Part shown: piece after piece, positions 49,801-60,100 of the stretch
Layout of the letters: each line of letters starts with the position of its first letter
Position numbering within the stretch: position 1 is the first letter of the stretch
Notes under the pieces: generated by a model
The model's input: the letters and a program-made list of their open reading frames with translations, nothing else
Told to the model about the DNA's origin: nothing
The model's database searches: none
Assembly: GCF_020283565.1 (NCBI RefSeq)
Contig: NC_060060.1
Location: forward strand, 32,178,001 to 32,242,000
DNA: 64,000 nt
Direction of reading: 5' to 3'
DNA from: Trifolium pratense
Lineage: Eukaryota; Streptophyta; Magnoliopsida; Fabales; Fabaceae
Made by a program: the position numbers and the translations under genes

Positions 49801-52640
49801 ATAATAACACATAAACCGCCTTCAGATACTTGTGGGATAAGGCACGTCTTGGTTTGTTAGATAAGCACAAAAATTATATCTGAAACATATCTTCCAAAGA
49901 TATGATATAAAAATTCTGCGCAAAACAGAGCAGACAATGTTGTACGATAATGCTACAGCATTTTGTCCAGCGTTGTACGATAATGCTACAGCATTTTGTC
50001 CAGCATCTGGCTAGAGTTGGCTTTTGCAAAATGTAGCTAATATAAAAACCCAACACATACTACTGACTTTGTTCTTTTAAGACATTAGAAACTGCTGGGA
50101 TAATTGGGAAAATATTATCACGGGTTAATAGGTGTTTTGCCTCCTGTCATTTGGGCGAGTTTTGCTTTACACCTAGGTAAATTTTACTGTATTTTTTTTG
50201 CTTCACCCCCTGTAATTAAAAACTTCTCTCTTTTTAACCCCTAACCACACATGTTGGTATATGATTGTACATTTTGTTGATGTGGCATGCCTACTTGTCA
50301 TTTTTTTTGTTTTTTATTTACTTTTAAATCCACTTGGATATTTATAACTTCTTAATAAAAAAATAAAATAAAAATCATTAATCAAGAAGAGAGATTTAAA
50401 AAGTTATAAATCCACATGTACATTTTTTTTGTTTTTTGTTTTATTAAATAAATATCTAGGTGGATTTAAAAGTAAATAAAAAATGAATGACAAGTAAGCC
50501 TGCCAACATGTGTGATCAGTAGTTAAAAATTAGGGAATCTTTGAATTACAGGGGTAAAACAAAACTCGCCCAAATTGCAGGGGCAAAAACACCTATTAAC
50601 CCTCTTAGAATTGAGAGTTGAGCCTAGCCCAACCCTACAAAACCGACTTGTAAGGTGAGATTGCCTCTATTTTATAAACATATATTCAGGCCATCTTGCA
50701 ACCGATGTGGGACTTCTTAGTAAACCCTATTATCATCTACAACATCAGTGAATGCGATCTAGGTTGAGGCATGTGCAATACTTCTGATGTTAAGTTACAT
50801 GCCTTGATTATTGTAAAATTTATGGGACCTGGACAATGTGTAAGATTGACAACTGGAAACAGCATCGGTTACTATGATTTACAAATTCCTTATTATTGCT
50901 ATAAGGGGGTCGAAAACAGCAACCTGGTGCTAAGAAGTTCCTGCTATGACAGGATTCAGGGACAAGTTGGATCCACTGTGGATCTAATGAATACAACCTT
51001 ACCTTATATTTGTAAAAGATTGATTCCACGACTCCAACGTGTGACCTCCAACTCACATGACAATAACTCCAACCTTTGCACCAAAGCCCCTCTTCCTTAT
51101 TAGGGGAAGTATGCTGTGAAAGTTATGAAAATTAACACATATCTTCTGTATAGCTATTTATGACATGTAGATGAATTAGTTGATTCCCATGGTTAGTTTT
51201 CTCATTACTTCAAATTTAACTTCTGTCCTCCAGAGAAGCTGTGAAAATGTCAAATCAGTTGATATGATAGGATTTGCTAAATCAGCCGTATCTGTCCTTA
51301 ATAATGCTGAGCTAGCAATTGACGGGGTAGAGAATGGCTCCCTGGTCCACATGGACGTTGATCAGATCTATTTGCCTATTCCTTCTCCTGTTAAGGCTGC
51401 TATTTTTGAAAGTTTTGCTCGACAAAACATGTCTGAGTCTGAAATTGATGTCACCACAAGCATAAAAAAGTTCGTCAAAAGCAACTATGGTTTTCCAACC
51501 GGTAGCAGCACGGAATATATATATGCTGACAATTCAAAAGCTCTTTTCAATAAACTGGTCCTCTGCTGCACTAAAGAAGGTGGCACCCTCTGTTTTCCAG
51601 CTGGATCAAATGGGAACTATGTTTCTTCTGCTACATTTTTGAAAGCTGACATAGTGACAGTTCCTACTGATGCCAGTGTTGGTTTTAAGTTCACAGAAAA
51701 GACACTCACTGGAGTCCTTGGCACTGTGAAAAATCCATGGGTGTATATCTCTGGACCTACAATCAACCCCACTGGCTTAGTTTATAGCAACAAGGAGATA
51801 GGGGAGATTTTGAGCACTTGTGCTAGATTTGGTGCAAGAGTTATAATTGATACTTCATCCTCTGGTTTGGAATTTGACTGTGAAGGGTGGGGTGGCTGGG
51901 ACTTGGAGGGGTGTTTGGCTAAGCTGAATTCTTCATTCAAGCCATCGTTCTGCGTGTCTCTTCTCGGAGGATTGTCTCTTAAGATGCTCAATGGTGTTCT
52001 CAGATTTGGGTTTCTTATTCTTAACCAGTCGGTTTTGGTTGACACATTTTATAGTTATCCGGGATTAAGTAAACCTCACAGTACTGTTAGATATGCTGCA
52101 AAGAAGTTGCTGGAGCTTAGAGAGCAGAAATCATCAATTCTATCAGATGCTATTGTTGAACACACACAGATTTTGAGAAGTAGGTTCAAGTGCTTGAAGG
52201 AGGTAATTTCTGATCTTCTAAACATTTCTGTTTGAATTTTATTTTAACTGGTTTGTTTTTTATGGTTGTAATATTTTTCTTTCCTTAAAAGAATGCTTAA
52301 TATTTTTTCTGCTTAGGCACTTGAGAAGAGTGGGTGGGATGTGCTTGAATCGTGTGCCGGAGTTTCTGTTGTGGCCAAACCCTCTGCCTATCTCAAAAAG
52401 ACTATTAAGCTAAAGATTTCATCAAAAGGCGAAGACAGCCAAGGAAATGGCACTATGGAAATAACGCTCAACGACTCAAATATTAGGAATGCCATTCTCG
52501 AAGCCACTGGTTTATGCATCAATAGTGGCTCTTGGACTGGAATTCCTGGATATTGTCGCTTCAATATTGCACTTGAAGAAAATGATTTCAAGAAAGCGCT
52601 GGATTGTATACAAAAATTTAGAGAAGTTGCACTAGATTAG
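37866..52640 (+). CDS. MMT: Methionine S-methyltransferase
   Basis: Cytosolic enzyme that uses S-adenosylmethionine to convert methionine to S-methylmethionine, part of the plant SMM cycle and sulfur transport. Exons: 37866-38103, 38422-38615, 38687-38893, 43445-43540, 43822-44010, 44085-44273, 44367-44603, 45848-45982, 47483-47803, 47909-48088, 51234-52202 and 52317-52640. Total 3279 bp, 1092 residues, close to known MMTs. The N-terminal methyltransferase domain has SAM-binding motif LGCGNG (about 125-130), then YGLDINPRAVKISWINLYLN, VGCIPQILNPNPDAM and NMGGRPGQAVCKRLFERRGF. The C-terminal half is aminotransferase-like (SGPTINPTGLVYS, about 835-847), ending SGSWTGIPGYCRFN. Start chosen at MGWTTPTVDEFLEQC, matching plant MMT N-termini. 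Intron 5 uses a GC donor. Intron 8 ends CTAGCAG, so the exon may gain one Gln codon. Introns 3 and 10 (4.6 and 3.1 kb) are full of repeats. Confidence 0.96.
39516..41172 (+). mobile_element. Helitron-like element in MMT intron 3
   Basis: It begins TCCTTTATATATTAAAACAC directly after an A. It ends with a perfect 8-bp hairpin ACCCGTGC-atc-GCACGGGT (41143-41161), seven bases and CTAG, directly followed by T. This A|TC...CTAG|T layout is the Helitron rule. It has no Rep/helicase coding, so it is nonautonomous. A Stowaway-like element lies inside at 40455-40652. Confidence 0.8.
40455..40652. repeat. Stowaway-like miniature element nested in the Helitron
   Basis: TA-flanked, CTCCATCCGTCCTAAAATAT at the left against TTTGGGACGGTTGGAG at the right. 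The size of 198 bp fits the family. Confidence 0.75.
41475..41502. repeat. Poly-C tract (28) in MMT intron 3
   Basis: 28 consecutive C bases followed by C-rich sequence to about 41535. The minus strand is correspondingly G-rich. Confidence 0.95.
41753..42330. repeat. Two foldback repeats in MMT intron 3
   Basis: 41753-41975 has ends GGGCCTATTTAGTTTGAGAA and TTGTCAAACCAAACAGACCC, a hAT-like miniature pattern. About 42094-42327 is another foldback: GAGAAAACATTTTATGTTTT against AGAACATAAAATGTTATCTC, with CAAGGTGGTGGTTT mirrored by AAACCACTACCTTG. Target duplications were not found. Confidence 0.55.
42779..43088. repeat. Foldback miniature element with 9-bp target duplication
   Basis: Starts GGCAAAATTCAACTCGTAG and ends GGAGCAATTTTGCC; TAGTCCCTTAACTTAATTTC pairs with GAAATTAAGGGACTA inside. 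Flanks aaattattt (42770-42778) and aaataattt (43089-43097) match at 8 of 9 positions, though both are near-palindromic. It lies at the 3' end of MMT intron 3. Confidence 0.7.
46586..46925. repeat. LTR/TRIM-like fragment in MMT intron 8
   Basis: Contains 'acaagccggttttgtgagga' followed by 'tgagttaggccc', a block also seen in variant forms at about 50620 and 54180 ('aaaaccgacttgcaaggtga') and at 19978. It looks like the conserved part of a retroelement LTR. Boundaries are unclear. Confidence 0.45.
48250..51100. mobile_element. Retroelement fragments and foldback in MMT intron 10
   Basis: Several pieces fill this 3.1-kb intron. At 48478-48498 'actccccctcaagctggagc' reads on the minus strand as a polypurine tract before an LTR start (TTGAGGGGGAG). 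48840-50060 looks like a retroelement noncoding stretch with a perfect 33-bp tandem duplication at 49939-50004. A 'ctgtcattgttctcta' block recurs near 48655, 48778 and 50070. 50122-50602 is a foldback with ends GGGTTAATAGGTGTTTTGCC and GGCAAAAACACCTATTAACCC-type. 50606-50740 repeats the 'aaaaccgacttgtaaggtga' LTR block. No intact coding region. Confidence 0.5.
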
Positions 52641-53112
52641 AACCTGTGTCATTGGCACACACTCACACATATATTTATGCAAATTCTTATCTACCCATTG
52701 CATTAAAATGGGCTGAGTGACCCATTTGACTTGACACTAATCTAAACCGTCCAATTAATCTTCTATTATTTATGTCATGAAAAATATAAAAGTTGCAAGT
52801 TAAACTTATGTAATTGTAAATGGGTTTTTCTAACCTGTGCAACATTGCACAACATTGCACAGGATAAGAACCCATTAATGCACCATTTATATGATTTTTC
52901 TGAATGTTATTAATCCATCACAATTCTCTCTTCACTCCAACAATTTTTTTCTCTCTCTCTTTTCTCCCACTTCTATTTTACGGTCTTTCTCCTCTTCTCT
53001 ATTTCTCCATAACACCGCTTTTAGTTAGTAATCTATTAAAATTAGTGGATCTGTTAAAACTAATATTGAACCAACCTCCCAACCAAGCAGCTTGTTAAAA
53101 CTAATATTGAAC

Positions 53113-53363
53113 GATGTTTTCTCTTCGGCCCCCCCTGTTTCTTTTATACCCCCAATATTCCAATTTTGCCCTTGTGAAAAATTCGGTTCGCAGAAACCGA
53201 ATTTTTTCTAGTGCAAATTCAGAGTAAATTTCGGTTTTTAGAAACCGAAATTTGTTTTCAAGGCAAAAAAAAACTTCGGTTTCTACGAACCGAAGTTTTT
53301 TCAAGGGCAAAATTGGAAACTCAGGGGGATAAAAGATTCATGGGGGTGGGGAGAGAAAACATC
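53113..53363. repeat. 251-bp miniature element with 9-bp target duplication and three hairpins
   Basis: Starts GATGTTTTCTC and ends GAGAAAACATC. The perfect direct repeat ATATTGAAC flanks it (53104-53112 and 53364-53372). Outer arms also pair (CAATTTTGCCCTTG against CAAGGGCAAAATTG). Three successive hairpins lie inside, each with a CGGTT...AACCG stem: 53188-53212, 53231-53258 and 53272-53302 approximately. No coding region. A 9-bp duplication suggests Mutator-type mobilisation. Confidence 0.92.
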
Positions 53364-54159
53364 ATATTGAACTGACCTCCCAACCAAGCAGCTTGCTTAA
53401 CAGATCCATATTGAACCGAACTCAACAACCGCCGTATTAAAATCAGGTTGTTGGCTATTGAAATCGACTTGATTGTGGCGGTGGAGAGTCTTATGAGGGA
53501 GATACACCAAATTGAAGATTGTTGAAGATTTTTTATTCAAATTGAAGATTGTTTGGTGGTGTTGTAAATTTTTAATATTAAATTTACAGCTTAATTAAAG
53601 GAATTGTTGTTGCTGGAATTAGAAGAAAGAGGCAACAAAAACCAAATGATGCAACATTTGATGAAGCTTAAACAATGGTGATTCTAAAAGCGCTTAAGAT
53701 TAATAACTGTTTAAGACCTCATTTTTGGACGGCACCAAATGTTTTTGCATAATAGTGTTATGAATATTAAACTTTTTTTTTATAAAAAAAAAAGGTTATA
53801 AATATTAAACTTAAAACTAATGGAAATTACCTCATGGTGAATAAAATAAAGAATTCACATATGTACCAAAAAATAAAAAATAAAGAATTCACAACCTAGT
53901 TATGAAAATGCAAAAGTAATCTTTTTTTGAAAATTTCATTTATACTATTGCAAATCTTATTATTCATACAAAATTATTATTACTTTTGTGAAGAATTAGT
54001 AAGTGTAAAAACTCATTACACCAAATGTGTGGATGAATTAGGCATACAACATTGACAAGTGAGACTATTAAGAATAAAATAAAATAACCAACAAAGTAAC
54101 TCTAAGTCAAAATGGGGTCTATAAATGGATGGAGAAAACAAGTTAGGAAGGCCAAAATC

Positions 54160-54805
54160 TTAGAAATGAGACTTGGGTCTAACTCAACCCTATAAAACCG
54201 ACTTGCAAGGTGAGGATTGCCTCTTGTTTATAAACACTTGTCTAGGCCATCTCACATTCGATGTGAGACTTCTTAACACACCCCCTCATGCCCAGCACTA
54301 TTGGACTTGGTGCGTGTATATCAACGGTGGGTGGCCCGATAGCGGAAACCTGATAACATGTGGCCCAACGGGATCGGGAAGAGGCTCTGATACCATCTTA
54401 AATAATTGATTATCCCAAAAGCTTAAGTTGTTAGGATAGGCCACATCAATGATTTTATATTATTTCTAACACGCCCCCTCACGCAAGAGCCCATTTGGGC
54501 TTGAAGTGTGGATAATGCATAGGCCTACCTACCATATGCTTAAATTCCACTTTTTAATTAGAAAGTGAGGGGAGCGGGGATCGAACTCTAGTCCACTTAG
54601 TCATAGAGACTCTGACACCATGTCAAATAACCGATTATCCTAAAAGCTTAAGTTGTTAGGAAATGGCCACATCAATGGTTTTATATTATTTCTAACACGC
54701 TCCCTCACGCAAGAGCTTACTTGGGCTTGAAGCGTGGATAATGCATAGATCCACCTACCATATGTTTAAATTCCACTTTTTAATTAGAAAGTGAGGGTAG
54801 CGGGA
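54160..54805. mobile_element. TRIM/LTR-type repeat array
   Basis: GCTCTGATACCAT (54383-54395) and a variant at 54610-54621 are about 226 bp apart. Both match the complement of the initiator-Met tRNA primer site. Each is followed by 'gattatcc(c/t)aaaagcttaag', then 'ttctaacacgc' and 'ctcacgcaagagc'. The arrangement looks like LTR-internal-LTR-partial internal. The left part (54160-54300) carries the 'aaaaccgacttgcaaggtga' block shared with two MMT introns. Confidence 0.6.
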
Positions 54806-54859
54806 ATTGTGTAGAAAAACTAAATGAGGGTGCATTGATTTTCAACTCCATGCTTTCTT

Positions 54860-55256
54860 CTTCAATTATAGATCTATCAAAAAAAAAATCCAGATGCCAG
54901 GGTTGTATACCTTGAAAATTTTACTTTATTGCATGACATTATCATAAACCACAATAAATATGGTAAGTATCTCTACTTAATACTCTTAGGTCCTCAACAT
55001 AGCTAGATTTCATGTGTATGTATATATTTATATATTTCATTGTATTGTTGTTTATATTTGACTAAACATATATTCTCTCTGTAACAAAATATGAACAAAA
55101 TTTGACAAATCTTAACTATATATTAATGGCTTTGAGGTTATCCTGCCTGATAGAGCAACAATGGAGCATACAGTGATATATGCGACTGAAGCTTTGAACC
55201 GAAAGGACATGGAAGGGGCGTGCAACCTATTGAGAATTGCACCTCAAGTTCTTTTG
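54860..55256 (+). pseudogene. Two exon-like frames, unassigned (possible GDSL-lipase-like remnant)
   Basis: After an acceptor-like 'caattatag' (54871), a frame reads NPDARVVYLENFTLLHDIII and then NHNKYG, ending at a GTAAGT donor at 54963. A second open stretch from about 55131 starts GFEVILPDRATMEHTV and ends IAPQVLL at a GTAAGG donor (55257). The first piece and the KYG|FEV junction resemble a GDSL esterase/lipase segment, but the rest of the second piece does not, and it lacks a clear acceptor. Probably a gene fragment; function unknown. Confidence 0.35.
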
Positions 55257-57176
55257 GTAAGGGCATTTAATTTTGTTATCTTGATTCTGATGAAATGTGG
55301 GACGTCTTTCCCCATGACGATCGATCTTCTCAAGAAAAGAAATGTATACGGATGCCTTAGCCCGGTCAACTGTCAAATGGGTAACATCCTTTGGTGATAA
55401 TACATGAAAAACAATATAAAGCAACAGTTGTATTTCATTATGTATCAATCAATATTCTTCTGGTATCATTGATATCATGCATTTTTGAATTCATCAATAT
55501 TGTAACAAGCCAAATATGCATTGTTATTGTTCAAGTATCAGAGCATGCTTTCCTTCTGTAGCCATCCATGTTCAAATCAATTGTTTTAGGCAGCTTATAG
55601 AATTTTCCATCTTATCTATTCAAATTTCATAAAGGGAATCCTGGAATCATCAAACTCATTTTATGATTGTCAAAGTAAGTCTTGATTATGTATGTCTTAC
55701 TTCTTAGCTACACAAGAACTAATGGAACAGTCATTTGGTCCATTCGTACTAACTACATACCCGTATTTAACTTTTACTTTTAACTCGATGACCTGAAATA
55801 AATAGTTTGCATCACCAGATTATAAAACAGGTTTATTGTGTTAGGGTGAGTCACGGGTTGCCGATAGTACTCTATTTAACACTCAAACTAGAAATTGAAC
55901 CAAATCAAATTTATTCCGTGCAATGCATCATAGTGCCAAAACATTTCAGAGCAACAAAATTACAAGGCTGTGTACTATATCTGCAGTCTGCACAAAGACA
56001 AACTGTACGTAGCATATACCTTGCAAAAAAGAAAATAAGGAAAAGTAAAAATAAAGCATATTCGTCAAAAGGAACTGCGACAGACTGCTAGCAAAGTAAA
56101 AATAAAGCATATTCCTCAAAAGGAAATGTTATAGTGATAATCAATAAAAATGATTCCAACTTTCATGTCATCCAAAAAATGGACGAAGCAGGGTGACACA
56201 GGGTGACATGACAGAATACATAATTGTTATTGGTCGACAGTGTAAAAATTATTTTACACTGTGTTAGTTGTATACTTATTTATATAATAACTACTTAAGT
56301 GAATTCGAAAACAGGGAAAAAAGAGAGAAATGCTACTTCTAGCGAAATTAAGCTTCATGAATACATCTTGAATGACTTGCTGGTACAATGACACTTATTT
56401 GCACCCACTTGAATTTTAATTAATTCAATTCTTGTCATGAATACGTCTCCGTTAGTTTGTTCCGTTAAGTGCGATGATGTGGCTAATAAAGGGTGACGTG
56501 ACATGATGATCTGTACAATATTAGTATGCCACGTCACATGGAGCAATTTGACTGAAGGTATTTGACAATATGTTATAAATTTGAGGGGTATTTGACCGTT
56601 AAAATTTCATAATACCATTGAAAATGACCATTATAATGATATATTTAACAGTCACGTCATCAAAATAGACGGAGTAAATGAAACGGTGAATAATTTGATT
56701 AACTGTTTACCATTTCAAATTTCCAAATTTTAGGGAGTATTTGAAGAATTTTAAAATTTCGGACGGCATTTCTAGGAGTCCCTTCTTAGTTCTTCCTCTC
56801 GCACATTCATGTTCCTCTTCCTCATGCAATACAGCTTACACTCCTCCTCTCACCGCCGTCACCCTTCTTCTTCCGTTCCAGCGCCGCTCGCAACCGCCGC
56901 CCTTGTGTCGCTGTTTCTTTATCTTTCCGTCCAAACGCCGTTGCCGTTTGCCGTCATTTTCAGATTCAGGACAAAAACATCGTCATGAGAAATTAGGAAC
57001 GTTAGTGGATTGTTAGTAACAGAGTGAAGAAGAGGAATTAGGAACGTTCATATATATAAGCGGAACCAAACTAAATCAAATCGAGCTGCAAAACTTAGGG
57101 TATTAAGTCAGCACAAAGATGTTGTATTGCTGATTAGTTGAAGTTCAACTGCATTGCCTCACACAAATTTATAGCG

Positions 57177-60100
57177 ATGGAGGATTCTCATTCCTCTCTG
57201 TTCAACCTAGGGATTTTAGACACAGTCACCGAAGATCAACTTCACGAAATCCTTGACAGCTACAACGCCTTCTGCAACGCCACACAATCTCTTCTTCTCG
57301 GTAGTGCCGGCGACATCTCATTGGGCGCTGAATTTGTTTCTCACGTTCACACCCTCTGCAAACACGGCCTGGAATCACTCGTTCCTGACCACTTTCTCAA
57401 AGTCTTAGAGGTACCCAACAAAGCATTTCACTTTTTACATTAAGATGTTCCAATTGTTATTCATCCCTTTTGCTCACAGGAAACGTTTCAGCGAAATGGG
57501 GCATCGAGATTTTGGCGGCATTTCGATCCTTACGCTGGTTTTGTTGGTTTGGACGAGAATGATGATATCAATGTGAGTTTTTATTTATGAACCTAACTTA
57601 TCATAGTTTTGGTTGTGGTTTTCCATGCTTGATTTATTGTGTTTAATGAAACAGATTGATGAAGATGAGATTGAGAGTGTGTTGTGTAATGCTTTGGAAC
57701 AAATTTCTTTGGAGAAACAGTCTCAGGAGAAGTGTCTTTTAATTTTGGTCCAGGCTTTGCAATCTTTCAAGGATCAAATGTTAGAGGCAGAAACAAATTA
57801 TCTCATCTCTAAGTATCAATGGATTGTCTCTTCAGTGCTTATGACTACACTTCCTCCGGTTTTCCCTGGTTTGTAACAAATTTATTCATGTCTTATGTTA
57901 ATGTAAATGAAGGCTTGCTATTTCATACTATAATAAATAAATACATTTATAGCTTTCAATTTTTCTTATATAATAAATCATGTCAACAATGCTCTTGGTT
58001 TTCACATTGAAATTCGCAGTCTTCTGCTTGCTATAATATACACCAGTGAAAGTGATATAGTTCAGTTCTTAGTGTAACGGCTTCTTTGATTTTCTTAAAA
58101 ATATTCTACTTGCTTCAAAGATTTTCTCATTAGAAATGTATTTACTGCCCTTTCTGTCTGTTAAGAAACATGGAAATGATAGAGAAAAACTTGAAAGCTT
58201 GTTGTATTGATAGTAGTAAGAATGAGATACAAAATGAAAAGATGGCACTAATGAGTTCTAATTGCCTTATATTCTTTTCCATTTTCTACCATTAGCTATA
58301 TTGCGTTGGTATTTTAAAAGAAGGTTGGAGGAGTTACATACAAGTACAACCATGGATGGTGAGTTCGCTGACGATATACCTCTAAGTAAGGATGCCATGG
58401 ATTTAGATGAAAAAGTAAAAATATGCAACAATGATGGTGAGATGAATGTCGATGTGTGCTACAGCGACCTTCGTTTCTCAGAAAACAGTAAAATGGTGAA
58501 CAACATTGGAAAAGTTGTTCTTGATCTCAAAAGTCTCGGATTTACTTCTATGGCTGAAGATGCTTATGCTTCTGCTATATTCTTACTACTAAAGGTGAGC
58601 TTGTTTATGAAATTCAAAATCTGGATCTTCCGCTTTTCCTCAGTCTCTTCCCATCTTTTGTTTCACCTTTATGTTGCACTTATCAACTGTCTCTGTTTGA
58701 GAGCATAATCTTTGGCTAGGTCATTGACTCATTTGTCTGAATTTCAGGCAAAAGTATATGATGTAGCCGGAGATGATTTTAGGAGTTCTGTCTTACAATC
58801 TATTCAAAGCTGGATACAGGTTTGTAGTGCCTATATGTTTTGTATGTGTATACATTGTGTGCGTGTCTATGCTAGCCTGTTTAGATAAACAATGTTTTCA
58901 CGATTCTAACATACGATGCTTATGACTGGAATCATTTAGGCCGTTCCTCTCCAGTTTGTCCATGCCCTTCTTGTCTATCTTGGCAACTTTGTTAGTTACG
59001 AAATTACTTCATCAGGTCTCAAATCACCCTTAGCGCCGAAACCATCATCATGTTGTCCTGGAATTGATACTCCCTCTGAAAGTCTTGTCAGATGGAAGTT
59101 GCGGCTGGAATATTTTGCTTACGAAACACTACAAGATTTAAGGATAGCCAAATTGTTTGAGATAATTGTTGATTATCCTGAGAGGTAGTTTGTTAATTGT
59201 AATTACCAGCTTTCCTTATGGGTTCTCTGTTAGAAAAATAATTAATTACCTTCTTTTATGTCTCATTAAATTGAATGGCATTATCAACTGCATTGACGGA
59301 AACATGTTTAGTGGGTATAGCTTCATGCAGCAGTAGAAGGAAAATGGCGGTTTTTCTAAGCTTAGTGCTGTTGAAAATTGATGTTTTTGGTTGTACAACT
59401 GGACAATGAAAATTTAATTTAATTATAAAACTAATGCTTCATCCAGCTGCATGGTTTAACCTTGGCTTGAGTAAATTTTGAACTCCGACAATAAGCACTA
59501 ACTTAACAAACAAATTCTTTGCTAGATCATATCTCATTTGTTTATACATTTCTGAGCATTTATATTTCCTTTTCTCTCTGATGATACTTGAAGCTCTCCT
59601 GCAATTGAAGACTTAAAACTTTGCCTTGAATACACCAGACAACATTCAAAGCTGGTGGAGTCATTTATTTCTGCACTGCATTATCGCCTTCTTACTGCAG
59701 GCGCATCAACCAACGATATATTACACCAATATGTTTCGACTATTAAAGCCCTAAGGACAATAGATCCTGAAGGTGTTTTCCTTGAGGCAGTTGGTGAACC
59801 AATAAGAGATTATTTAAGAGGAAGGAGAGATACAATAAAATGCATCGTGACCATGCTGACAGATGGGACGAGTGGGAACTCAAGTGCATCTGGAAATCTC
59901 GGAGATAGCCTTCTTGAAGAGTTGAATAGAGATAAAGAAGTTCAAGAAAATTTTGGTATTGATGATGATTTTAACACTGATGATAGGCAAGCATGGATCA
60001 ATGCCACACGGTATATTATATAATGAATTTTGATTCGCAGTTTTCACTGTTCTTTCTGATGTGGTCTACCTGCCAGGTTGTTAAATTGATGTTTCTTCTA

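Larger units (their letters stand above)
52641..57176. other. Intergenic region between MMT and APC2
   Basis: Holds the miniature element 53113-53363 within a 41-bp tandem duplication, an LTR/TRIM array at about 54160-54805, exon-like frames at 54860-55256 and otherwise AT-rich sequence. 56740-57016 has an open C-rich frame upstream of APC2 without recognisable protein features; it probably covers the APC2 promoter and leader. Confidence 0.55.

Noticed and set aside
56741..57016. 91-codon open frame upstream of APC2
   Set aside because: Ser/Pro/Cys-rich, no conserved features, and it ends before the APC2 start; more likely promoter/leader sequence read by chance.
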